From NCBI GenBank assembly GCA_905235595.1, contig CAJOMG010000016.1:1-32966 (forward strand): 32,966 nucleotides of DNA, read 5' to 3'. The DNA is from an uncultured Desulfovibrio sp. (lineage in GTDB: Bacteria; Desulfobacterota; Desulfovibrionia; Desulfovibrionales; Desulfovibrionaceae). Below the pieces are notes generated by a model. It had not been told where the DNA came from. It saw only the letters and a program-made list of their open reading frames with translations, and did not search any database. Made by a program: the position numbers and the translations under genes. Position 1 is the stretch's first letter; each line of letters opens with the position of its first letter. Below, piece by piece: positions 1 through 7,142 of the stretch.

Positions 1-60
1 GCCCGGAGGCGATACCACGAACCGGACTAGAAATCCGATCCTCTTCCGACCTTGTAGAAG

Positions 61-294
61 TTGTCTACGTCGAAAGACACCTTTCAAATAGCATCTCCCT
101 CTGCGTATGACAAGAGCAGGAAAGTGCCTTTCAAAAAAATTTTGCTGACACACTATGCGTATGTGATGGATAAGCAGAAGCGGCAGGCAGTGGAGAGTCT
201 TCCTGAGATATCGTTAGCGTTGCCTAAGGCTTGTGTGCCCCAAATGGGCCCAAGAATTACGAAAGGGGTTCAAGAAAATCTTGTAACCCCTTGA
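61..294 (+). pseudogene. Remnant of a tyrosine recombinase (integrase) C-terminus
   Basis: The open frame encodes 77 residues. Residues 31-51 (HYAYV, then a DKQKRQAVESLP stretch) resemble the end of phage-type tyrosine integrases, where a YAHV/YAHL motif carries the nucleophilic tyrosine, here Tyr32, and is followed by a short charged helix ending in a Leu-Pro. The frame is closed upstream by TAG at 28-30 and 55-57, and the expected Arg and His-x-x-Arg catalytic motifs are absent, so this is a broken tail and not a gene. It reads towards the 3' end of tRNA-Thr and stops six bases before it, the usual place for an integrase of an element inserted in a tRNA gene. Placing it in the family is inference from one short motif. 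It could also be chance open frame. Confidence 0.4.
263..292 (-). terminator. Hairpin terminator downstream of tRNA-Thr
   Basis: Bases 263-274 pair with 280-292, giving a 12-bp stem with one bulged T at 284 and a five-base loop. On the minus strand it lies directly behind the tRNA-Thr 3' end and is followed by a modest pyrimidine/T-rich stretch. The stem is clear; the U-tract is weak. Confidence 0.5.
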
Positions 295-300
295 TTTTAC

Positions 301-376
301 TGGAGCCCTTGATCAGGATTGAACTGATGACCTCATCCTTACCAAGGATGCACTCTACCGACTGAGCTACAAGGGC
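301..376 (-). tRNA. tRNA-Thr (anticodon GGT)
   Basis: This 76-nt gene folds as a full cloverleaf on the minus strand. The acceptor stem pairs GCCCTTG with CAAGGGC, the discriminator base is T, and CCA is encoded. The anticodon arm is CATCC-TTGGTAA-GGATG, which places GGT at the anticodon and reads ACC and ACU threonine codons. The T-arm contains the usual GTTCAATCC-type loop as TTCAATC. It has its own promoter upstream and a hairpin downstream, so it is probably a single-gene unit. Confidence 0.95.
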
Positions 377-390
377 GTTTCACGGAGGGA

Positions 391-421
391 ATATATATCT
401 CAACTTCCTGCATTCCGTCAA
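391..421 (-). promoter_or_regulatory. Sigma70-type promoter of tRNA-Thr
   Basis: Reading the minus strand, TTGACG (421-416) is followed after 17-18 bases by an ATATATAT run (398-391) that can serve as the -10. The tRNA begins about 15 bases further on. The -35 is identical to that proposed for tRNA-Arg at the other end of the window. The exact -10 register is ambiguous. Confidence 0.6.
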
Positions 422-453
422 GCAATCCAGTATACTTATTTTACCTACCGGAT

Positions 454-1044
454 TCAAGGCATAGTATTCTGTGTCAGCAAGCTATGCAAAGCCCGAAATA
501 GTGCCCGCTGTGCATGCGGTGCCTTATGTTCATGAACTTCCGCGCGTGCTGCCTGAATGAGAGAGAGCAGGTCTTCCTGAGAAGGAACAGCACTTCCCTT
601 CTTGGCATCCTTCATAGCCATTAAAGGGACATACGGCATCCGGAGCAGAATGTCATGAAGTTCCCCTGCAGATGCTTCGAGCAGGCGACGACGCCACTGC
701 TCGGCAGTATGTAAGGCAGATGCAGCTGCAGCCTTTTTTGCATTGCGGGCTTCCAGCGCTGTGCGGATGGGAGCCGGATCTATGCCACGCATAAGCCGGC
801 CGATATATTGTAATTGCCTGCGCCGACCCTCATGATCCCTGATACGGGCATAGAGGTCCAAAGCTTCTACCAAATCAGCAGGCACGCCAATCTCACGCAC
901 CTCCTGTGGAGCAAGCTGTGTCAAAGCCTCCCCCAACTTCTGCAAGGCGAGACTTTCGCGTTTTTTTGCAGAACGACTGGGCATATCCGCTGTTGGGGAG
1001 TACGTCTTATCAGCCTGCCACTGGAAGTGTTTTTTGCGCGGCAT
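454..1044 (-). CDS. darP: DarP/YjgA family ribosome biogenesis factor (DUF615)
   Basis: The product has 196 residues, close to the 180-190 usual for DarP (YjgA). The family associates with late 50S precursor particles and helps maturation of the peptidyl-transferase region; it acts in the cytoplasm. Family signatures are visible: an N-terminal SRSAKKRE basic stretch, a KLGEALTQL helix, and the conserved segment RRRQLQYIGRLMR near residues 75-90. The rest is helical and charged, without membrane segments. The ATG at 1044 is preceded by an AGGA element about seven bases upstream. It starts 21 bases after the ubiA/mqnP stop on the same strand, so the two probably share a message. The gene ends just before the tRNA-Thr promoter, and no convincing terminator separates them. 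Confidence 0.88.
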   Translation of the reverse strand: MPRKKHFQWQADKTYSPTADMPSRSAKKRESLALQKLGEALTQLAPQEVREIGVPADLVEALDLYARIRDHEGRRRQLQYIGRLMRGIDPAPIRTALEARNAKKAAAASALHTAEQWRRRLLEASAGELHDILLRMPYVPLMAMKDAKKGSAVPSQEDLLSLIQAARAEVHEHKAPHAQRALFRALHSLLTQNTMP

Positions 1045-1065
1045 AGAAATTCCTGTGTCGTGAAC

Positions 1066-2004
1066 CTAGAGGTAAATGCCCAGTACTACGCCAAGCAACA
1101 CCACGGGAGAGATAATGCCGTTTAGTGTAAAAAAGGCGGTGTTGACATAACGCAGATCCTGTGGACGCATAAGCCTGTGCTCTATACCGAGCAACAGGGA
1201 GATACCCAGCCAAAGCGCATACCAAGGCCAGGAAAGCCCTGCAGCGAACCCCGTAAGCAAAAGAAAGATGGATGTCATAATATGAGAGAATCCAGCAATA
1301 AGTAATGCACTCTGAGGACCATAGCAGGCTGGCACAGAATAGAGTCCAAAAGCCACATCAAAATCCAAATCCTGAAAAGCATAATAAATATCGAATGCTG
1401 CCACCCAGAAGGTGACAGCGAAAAACAGCAACACAGCGGGCAAACCTGGCACAGAAGGCGTTACGGAAAGCCATCCAGCCAAGGGGGCAAGCCCTAGCGT
1501 CGCCCCAAGCCAAAAATGACAGAATGCCGTATACCGCTTGAGCAGGCTGTATGCGGCGGCAAAAAGCAAAGCGGGAATGGCGAGGCACAAGCACAATGTG
1601 TTCAGCAAGGCACAGGCCAAGACAAAAACTACGGCCATGGCCCAGCAAAAGGCCTTTGTCTGCCCCGTACTGATGGCGCCTGTAACTAAAGGGCGATTGC
1701 TAGTACGCGGATTATCTCTATCGAAAGGCAAATCCACAAGGCGGTTGAACGCCATGGCAAATGAACGCACTGCAACCATGGCAATGGTCAGGAAAACCAG
1801 ACTGTATGCCGACGGCATTTTTCCAGATGCAAGGAATGCACCGGCCCAAGCATAGGGCAAGGCAAAGATGGAATGCTCAATTTTTACCATACGACAGATA
1901 TCGGCAAACTGCCCAAAAGGGGTGGACAATCTTGAGGAAGACAATGGCGCATTATGCTGCACATTCCTGGGACGGCAGAAGTTACTCAATGTAAAAAAAT
2001 GCAT
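1066..2004 (-). CDS. mqnP: UbiA-family polyprenyltransferase, probably MqnP of the futalosine menaquinone pathway
   Basis: This 312-residue integral membrane protein transfers a polyprenyl chain to an aromatic acceptor. Two aspartate-rich motifs that bind Mg-diphosphate are present: NRLVDLPFDRDNPRT near residues 87-101 (Asp91, Asp95), and YAFQDLDFD in the second half. The segment MVKIEHSIFALPYAW is typical of the UbiA subgroup often annotated as 4-hydroxybenzoate polyprenyltransferase but associated with futalosine-dependent menaquinone synthesis in delta-proteobacteria. That pathway assignment is inferred from the subgroup; no other mqn gene is in the window. About eight hydrophobic helices follow. 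The start at 2004 is supported by a strong AAAGGAG five bases upstream, although it gives an N-terminal extension of about 30 residues. It is the first gene of a two-gene unit with darP. Confidence 0.82.
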   Translation of the reverse strand: MHFFTLSNFCRPRNVQHNAPLSSSRLSTPFGQFADICRMVKIEHSIFALPYAWAGAFLASGKMPSAYSLVFLTIAMVAVRSFAMAFNRLVDLPFDRDNPRTSNRPLVTGAISTGQTKAFCWAMAVVFVLACALLNTLCLCLAIPALLFAAAYSLLKRYTAFCHFWLGATLGLAPLAGWLSVTPSVPGLPAVLLFFAVTFWVAAFDIYYAFQDLDFDVAFGLYSVPACYGPQSALLIAGFSHIMTSIFLLLTGFAAGLSWPWYALWLGISLLLGIEHRLMRPQDLRYVNTAFFTLNGIISPVVLLGVVLGIYL

Positions 2005-2080
2005 GGCGACTCCTTTCCTTGCAGAACACAGCGTACAAGTAGAGCGTACGCAATATGAAGAATCTTAACGGTAAATCTGT

Positions 2081-2109
2081 ATTGTAGCTGCAAGCGCAAT
2101 AGGTTACAA
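2081..2109 (-). promoter_or_regulatory. Promoter for ubiA/mqnP-darP
   Basis: On the minus strand TTGTAA (2109-2104) is followed after exactly 17 bases by TACAAT (2086-2081), a 5/6 match to the -10 consensus. It lies about 75 bases upstream of the mqnP start. No other good promoter is seen in this interval for the minus-strand genes. Confidence 0.55.
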
Positions 2110-2110
2110 G
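2082..2110 (+). promoter_or_regulatory. Possible promoter for queF, overlapping the divergent mqnP promoter
   Basis: On the plus strand TTGTAG (2082-2087) and TACAAG (2105-2110) are separated by 17 bases. Both are weaker matches than the elements on the opposite strand, with which they coincide almost base for base. The queF start is 29 bases downstream of the -10. I looked for a preQ1 riboswitch in this leader and did not recognise one. Confidence 0.35.
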
Positions 2111-2138
2111 GCTATGGAGTGTCCACCAAGGAGTTTTC

Positions 2139-2639
2139 ATGAACACGCACAGTCAGGATTATACGGACAATCTTCACCTGCTTGGCACAGGTCGCCTTCC
2201 GTTGCCCCAAAACGGCCCCAGTGTTACCCTGCTCGAGGCTTTTCCAAACCGTTTCCAAAAGCGCCCATACATCATCAGCATCAGTTTTCCTGAATTTACC
2301 TCATTATGTCCGGTAACGGGACAACCGGATTTCGGCTGCATCAGCGTTGAGTATGTACCCGATCATCTGTGCGTGGAATCTAAAAGCTTCAAACTTTACA
2401 TGTTTGCCTTTCGCAACCACCAGTCCTTCATGGAAACCATTACCAACACCGTGTTGGACGATCTTTGTACCCTGCTTACGCCGTGCTGGTGCCGCGTCAA
2501 GGGCCTTTTTGCTCCACGCGGTGGTACGCGCATCCACGTATTTGCTGAAACCTTCAAACCCATGCCCTCGGAACAAAACAACCAGGTACGTGAGGCGGTG
2601 GCGGCATGGAAGGTCGAAGCGAATCCCCACCAGCCATAG
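2139..2639 (+). CDS. queF: NADPH-dependent preQ0 reductase (7-cyano-7-deazaguanine reductase)
   Basis: The 166-residue protein matches the short, single-domain type of QueF, which reduces the nitrile of preQ0 to the amine of preQ1 in queuosine synthesis. The catalytic segment SLCPVTGQPDF gives the nucleophilic Cys57 and the acid Asp64. The signature ESKSFKLY begins at Glu80, followed by a FRNHQSFMET segment, where many family members have FHE and this one has FME. The C-terminal LFAPRGGTRIHVF stretch is also typical. An AAGGAG precedes the ATG by six bases. The fold is a T-fold that assembles into larger rings in the cytoplasm. The end of the gene overlaps the start used for murJ. No other queuosine gene is nearby. 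Confidence 0.93.
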   Translation: MNTHSQDYTDNLHLLGTGRLPLPQNGPSVTLLEAFPNRFQKRPYIISISFPEFTSLCPVTGQPDFGCISVEYVPDHLCVESKSFKLYMFAFRNHQSFMETITNTVLDDLCTLLTPCWCRVKGLFAPRGGTRIHVFAETFKPMPSEQNNQVREAVAAWKVEANPHQP

Positions 2640-4315
2640 GGTCAGAAAGGCATAACACCTTGCCATACACTGAAAAGCACATACATACTACGAAACATAA
2701 AGATGCATTGAACACCGGGCTAGCACATACGGCGGTGCTGCTGGGCTTTTTTGCACTGGTCTCGCGACTGTTGGGGCTTGTACGCGATCTGTGCATGGCC
2801 TGGCTCCTGGGCGGTGGCGCTGTGGCTGATGCGCTGGTGGGGGCCATGCGTCTGCCGCATGTGCTGCGTCGTCTGCTTGGTGAAGGTTCCCTTTCCATGA
2901 CCCTTACTGCCAGTCTTGTACACCTGGCAAGACAAACCCAGGGAAACAATGAGCCCGACATGCGCGCTTTGGCATACGCACTGAACATCCGTCTCGGCGC
3001 AATACTCTGCGGGCTCACAATATTGGGCATGCTGGCCGCACCCTGGCTGGCGACACTTCTGGCCCCTGGCTTTGACGCGGCACAAAATACCATGACTGTC
3101 ACACTGCTGCGCATATGCCTGCCCTATATACCTGCAGCATTCATGGCTGCGTTGAGCATGGCATTTTTACACAGCATAAATGTATTTTGGCTGCCTGCAT
3201 TTTCCCCCGTGCTGTTTAACTGCGTCATCCTCAGCTTCGCAGGCCTGGGGGCGCTCAATATCCTTTCACCTGCATGGGCTCTTGCCACAGGCATGACCTT
3301 TGGTGGCATAGCGCAGTGGTTGATGCAATGGCTGGCAGTGCGCCACCTGCTTCCAGGCACCGCAAAGCGATATCCCGAGACGGATGCCACGAAAAAACAT
3401 ATCTTCACGGTTCGTTACGCATGGAACTGCCTGCGCCCCATCCCGGCAGGGATGCTGGGAGCTGCTGCGCCGCAGATTGCCATGCTGCTGGCCATGACCA
3501 TGGCTTCAAATCTTGGTCAAGGGCACATGGCCGCCCTGTACTATGCCGAACGCTTCCTGGAATTGCCCCTGGGATTCATAGGGGTTTGCCTCGGCATGGC
3601 AAGCCTGCCTGCCTTGAGCCGCCTGGCAGCACAGGGAGCTATGGAGCAGTTTATGGAACAACTTGCCACGGCACTGCGCCTTACCCTGCTATGTATTCTG
3701 CCTGCCATCGCCGGGCTGTGGGTTGTAGGGCCGCGTCTTGTGGAAGGAATGTTCTGCCATGGTGCATTTGACGATATGGCTACCCACGCCACTGGAGCGG
3801 CACTTTTAGCATACTTGCCTGGCCTGCCGGCATTGGCAGTCAACAGGCCACTGCTTGCCGCATGCAACGCGCTTAGCATGACACGCAAGACCGCAGCAAG
3901 CACCATTGCGAGCGCGCTAATGACGCTGGCAACGGGCCTTGTACTTCTGAAATGCCTTCCCGAAAAACTTACTATCATGGCACCGGCACTGGCCGTGAAT
4001 ACAGGCATGTGGGTACAGACAGGCATTTTACTATTCACTGTACACAAGGCACTGCATGCACAAGGCATCCCGCCTAATACCCACTGGCTGCCAGGCATTA
4101 CGCAGGTATTGCGGCAGGCAGTGGCTGCCGTTGCTGCAGGAGTGTCCGCATGGCTGCTGCTCATATTAGTCCAGAATCTCTGGACAGGTATTGGTCTTGC
4201 CATTGTTGGCGGCATTACAGCATGGGCTCTCGTGCTTCTGGCCCTCCATGATGCAGATTTCTCTACCCTTCTTGTCTCTGTACGCCCACAACGGAAATAC
4301 ATCCGCCATGACTGA
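2606..4315 (+). CDS. murJ: MurJ/MviN lipid II flippase
   Basis: MurJ moves lipid II, the peptidoglycan precursor, across the inner membrane. The product is 569 residues, slightly longer than the usual 510-530, and carries about 14 hydrophobic helices. The N-terminal family segment is clear: SRLLGLVRDLCMAWLLGGG, then ADALVGAMRLPHVLRRLLGEG near residues 52-94, which holds the conserved arginines of the first helices. The ATG at 2606 lies inside queF, a 34-base overlap, with GAGG ten bases before it. A TTG at 2660 behind AGAAAGG would remove about 18 residues that are hydrophilic and not family-like, so the true start may be there. It is probably co-transcribed with queF. A separate promoter for the next gene appears shortly after its stop. 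Confidence 0.92.
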   Translation: MEGRSESPPAIGSERHNTLPYTEKHIHTTKHKDALNTGLAHTAVLLGFFALVSRLLGLVRDLCMAWLLGGGAVADALVGAMRLPHVLRRLLGEGSLSMTLTASLVHLARQTQGNNEPDMRALAYALNIRLGAILCGLTILGMLAAPWLATLLAPGFDAAQNTMTVTLLRICLPYIPAAFMAALSMAFLHSINVFWLPAFSPVLFNCVILSFAGLGALNILSPAWALATGMTFGGIAQWLMQWLAVRHLLPGTAKRYPETDATKKHIFTVRYAWNCLRPIPAGMLGAAAPQIAMLLAMTMASNLGQGHMAALYYAERFLELPLGFIGVCLGMASLPALSRLAAQGAMEQFMEQLATALRLTLLCILPAIAGLWVVGPRLVEGMFCHGAFDDMATHATGAALLAYLPGLPALAVNRPLLAACNALSMTRKTAASTIASALMTLATGLVLLKCLPEKLTIMAPALAVNTGMWVQTGILLFTVHKALHAQGIPPNTHWLPGITQVLRQAVAAVAAGVSAWLLLILVQNLWTGIGLAIVGGITAWALVLLALHDADFSTLLVSVRPQRKYIRHD

Positions 4316-4348
4316 CACACGCTTCCATGACAAGACTGATGGCCCCGC

Positions 4349-4377
4349 TTGACGGGTCAGGAACAGCATTTTACAAG
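4349..4377 (+). promoter_or_regulatory. Promoter for the membrane sensor gene and ftsY
   Basis: TTGACG (4349-4354) and TACAAG (4372-4377) are separated by 17 bases, about 90 bases upstream of the sensor start. The -35 is the same hexamer as at both tRNA genes. The -10 matches four of six consensus bases. Confidence 0.45.
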
Positions 4378-4468
4378 AAAAAGACTGCATGGTGTGCAGC
4401 AATACTGCATATACGCATTCTCGACATTATGGCCTATTGGCCGATACTACTGATCAACTGGAAACGAT

Positions 4469-5548
4469 ATGATCGCGGATACCCCTCACAAATATATCTC
4501 CCTCACCTCTCCCGCCGTCCGCCGTGGCGTGGCACTGGCTGTTTGGCTGGCCATGTTACTCCTTTTTTTGCTGTTGGGCATCTGGAACATACACGAGGAC
4601 AGACAGGAAGCCGAAAACAATCTGAGTAGCGAGGCCGGTCATATGGCCGCACAGCTGGCAAATTTGCTTTCGTTGCCGGCGTGGGAACTGGATGAACTGA
4701 CAGCGCGAACCATAGTGCTGGCCGCCATGGAAGACCAGTCCATTTACGCCATTAAAGTGCAGGGGCCTCATGGCATGCTGGAAGGTCAAAGGCGTAATTA
4801 CCAGTGGGAGCCCGTACCTTGGGATGATGAAATTATGGAACACAGTGTGCAGGGCATGAATCCCCTCAAACTGGAGGGCCACCCCGTCGGTACGGTGGAA
4901 GTATATCTCTCACCGCGGTTGATCAATGAAGATCTTGCGCAGAAAGCCCATCGCGAAGTCATACGATTCAGCCTCTGCGCACTTGGCTGCACCATGGTTC
5001 TGCTGACACTGTTATGGACCTGGGGAGATCTGGCCCTGTTGTGGCATTTGTTGCAAAAGCACCTGCTGAAAACAGAAATGGTGGCCAATACAGATGCAGA
5101 CAATGAAGACATAGACGCCACTGTACCTGCCGCAAACGCACCTGTTGTTTCCACCCCTCGCGAACCTGCCTTCCCTGCCACGCACCTGCGAGAAGATGTG
5201 GCAGCGGGGGCTATCATCAGTGCCGACCTGGGGAGGGCTTTTCTACTGCGGCGTCCCGATGCATGGCGTATCACAGCCGGCCTGTTCGGACAAACTTTTG
5301 CCCATGCTCCATATCTGCTCGCCCGCCTGTACGAAACAGATGACGCCGTCAGTTTATGCCGTCTCGGCTATATACTGGAACGAGCAGCCCCCTGCGTTGG
5401 GGCAGAACGGCTCTGCGCCGCTGCTCATGCCATGCAGGCTGCCCTGAACGATGCAGAATGCACTACTGTCGCTCTGACCGTTGAAGAATGCGCCATAACA
5501 CTCCAGGAAGTGCTAGACGCACTGACCCCCACTGGCAAAGGAAAGTAA
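4469..5548 (+). CDS. Two-helix membrane sensor with a degenerate Hpt-like cytoplasmic domain
   Basis: I do not recognise a named family for the whole 359-residue protein. It has a first membrane helix at about 20-41, a periplasmic segment of about 120 residues, a second helix at about 165-187, a low-complexity linker at 200-240, and a C-terminal helical domain. The periplasmic part has the pattern of small ligand sensors found in histidine kinases and cyclases: a WELDELTARTIV helix, a strand ending in GPHGMLEG, and a GHPVGTVEVYLS strand. The C-terminal segment from about 270 resembles an Hpt phosphotransfer bundle, but where Hpt proteins have His-Thr-Leu-Lys-Gly this one has Tyr301-Ile-Leu-Glu-Arg, followed by a GAERL that fits the family. 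No kinase, cyclase or receiver domain is present. The start has only a weak GGAAA. It ends 86 bases before ftsY and probably shares its message. Confidence 0.6.
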   Translation: MIADTPHKYISLTSPAVRRGVALAVWLAMLLLFLLLGIWNIHEDRQEAENNLSSEAGHMAAQLANLLSLPAWELDELTARTIVLAAMEDQSIYAIKVQGPHGMLEGQRRNYQWEPVPWDDEIMEHSVQGMNPLKLEGHPVGTVEVYLSPRLINEDLAQKAHREVIRFSLCALGCTMVLLTLLWTWGDLALLWHLLQKHLLKTEMVANTDADNEDIDATVPAANAPVVSTPREPAFPATHLREDVAAGAIISADLGRAFLLRRPDAWRITAGLFGQTFAHAPYLLARLYETDDAVSLCRLGYILERAAPCVGAERLCAAAHAMQAALNDAECTTVALTVEECAITLQEVLDALTPTGKGK

Positions 5549-5634
5549 AGGGCTACACATCGCCGTTAACGATAACCAAGAGTACAATCATCTTTGCCAA
5601 CCATATCTGGCATATCTTGCCAGCCGGAGGACTA

Positions 5635-7062
5635 ATGGGTTTTTTCAGCGCCATCAAAAAAATATTCAGCGGCGGGGAATCGCAAAACGTCGAGAATACA
5701 TCTGTGCGCTCAACGACGCATGAAGATTCAGGTTCCTCCCTTGCAGCCGTACCGGAATCACCTGTACAGGATGCCACAACATCTTCTCAAGGGAGTGCCA
5801 CACCGGCTGTAGCCATGCCTGAGCCTGATACGGCTTCAACAGCGACAGATGCCATCTTGACAGTACGCCTACGTGAAGCTGAACCACGGCTTTCAGTCTG
5901 GCTTGCCATTATTCTGGACGGCGTGGAAGAAGCAGGCGACCTGTTGTGGCAGCGCCTGTTGTTTTTACTGCATTCACTGGACGCACCTGAAAAAGAAGCC
6001 CAGGCCTTTGTAAATGAATTCCGAGAATGGCTTACACGAATGGAATACCATCAGATTGATGAATTCCGTTCCGAATTGCAGTACCGTCTTGCCCTAGCAT
6101 TGGATCTGGAAGATGAAGAGGATGAACGAAGTCGCCTGTTTATCAAAATAAGCAATGGTCTCTCCCGCACACGAGAGCAACTCTCCAGAGGTTTAGATGC
6201 CCTTTTTGCCGGACACGGAGAACTGGACGACACCTTCTGGGACGAGCTGGAGGAAATCTTCATCATGGCTGACCTAGGCTATGAACCAGCTCTGAAATTA
6301 GTAGAACGCCTCAAGGAACGTGCACGCGAAAAAAAGTTAACAAAAACGGCAGAAGTGCGCGACCTGCTCATGGCTGAAATTGAGACAATTTTTCGCGTTC
6401 CGCGCCGTATTATAAGGGTAAACCCACCGGAAGTGGTGTTGATGATCGGGGTCAACGGGGTTGGAAAAACGACCACTATCGCAAAGCTGGCTCACCGCGA
6501 TCGCATGCAAGGCAAAAAAGTCATGATCGCTGCGGCTGATACCTTCCGAGCTGCGGCCATTGAACAGCTGCAAGTCTGGGCCGAGCGCGTTGGCGCTCTC
6601 TTTCATTGCAAGGCTGCGGGTTCTGATCCGGCCTCTGTGGCTTACGAAGCCATGGATCGTGCTCTCAAAGAAGGGGTAGATATACTCTATGTGGATACTG
6701 CAGGTCGCTTGCAGACCAAGACCAACCTCATGGAAGAGCTAGGGAAAATCCGCCATGTGCTTGGAAAAAAGCATGCGGGGGCACCACATCGCAGCATATT
6801 GGTTATTGACGCTACCACTGGACAGAATGCCCTGTCACAGACAAAACTTTTCAAGGAAGCAGCTGGAGTTGACGAACTCATCCTCACTAAACTTGACGGC
6901 ACCGCCAAGGGTGGGGTGGCCATTGCCGTTGCCATGCAACACCATTTGCCCATTACCTATGTGGGCCTGGGCGAAAAGATGGAGGATTTGCGCCCCTTCA
7001 ACGGCAAAGACTATGCTCGGGCTCTTTTGGGCCGGAATGAGGAAGGCCTGGCAACAGAATGA
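5635..7062 (+). CDS. ftsY: Signal recognition particle receptor FtsY
   Basis: FtsY is the membrane-associated GTPase that receives SRP-bound ribosomes at the inner membrane. The start chosen is the ATG at 5635, with GGAGG four bases upstream and the sequence MGFFSAIKKIFSGG, a typical amphipathic membrane-targeting start; the frame stays open further upstream but lacks these features. The product is 475 residues. An acidic, low-conservation A region (about 15-100) precedes the helical N domain and the GTPase G domain. G-domain motifs are GVNGVGKTTTIAKLA (G1), ADTFRAAA (G2), DTAGRLQTK (G3) and TKLDGTAKGG (G4). The gene is followed by a strong hairpin shared with the convergent clpB. Confidence 0.96.
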   Translation: MGFFSAIKKIFSGGESQNVENTSVRSTTHEDSGSSLAAVPESPVQDATTSSQGSATPAVAMPEPDTASTATDAILTVRLREAEPRLSVWLAIILDGVEEAGDLLWQRLLFLLHSLDAPEKEAQAFVNEFREWLTRMEYHQIDEFRSELQYRLALALDLEDEEDERSRLFIKISNGLSRTREQLSRGLDALFAGHGELDDTFWDELEEIFIMADLGYEPALKLVERLKERAREKKLTKTAEVRDLLMAEIETIFRVPRRIIRVNPPEVVLMIGVNGVGKTTTIAKLAHRDRMQGKKVMIAAADTFRAAAIEQLQVWAERVGALFHCKAAGSDPASVAYEAMDRALKEGVDILYVDTAGRLQTKTNLMEELGKIRHVLGKKHAGAPHRSILVIDATTGQNALSQTKLFKEAAGVDELILTKLDGTAKGGVAIAVAMQHHLPITYVGLGEKMEDLRPFNGKDYARALLGRNEEGLATE

Positions 7063-7092
7063 CCCTTTAGCAACGTCAGAGATACAAAAGGC

Positions 7093-7122
7093 TGGGGCCA
7101 GCGGATATACATACCGGCCCCA
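7093..7122. terminator. Bidirectional terminator between ftsY and clpB
   Basis: TGGGGCC (7093-7099) pairs with GGCCCCA (7116-7122) around a 16-base loop. AAAAG and CTTTT lie outside the stem on the two sides, so a T-run follows the hairpin in both directions. It sits between two convergent genes. Confidence 0.7.
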
Positions 7123-7142
7123 ACTCTGCTGCTTTTGCTATA

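Noticed and set aside
2087..2138. preQ1 riboswitch in front of queF
   Set aside because: The short leader shows neither the conserved stem nor the A-rich tail of known preQ1 classes.
3541..4320. Minus-strand open frame of 259 codons
   Set aside because: It is antisense to murJ, is rich in Arg, Ser and Ala as expected from the complementary strand, and shows no recognisable domain.
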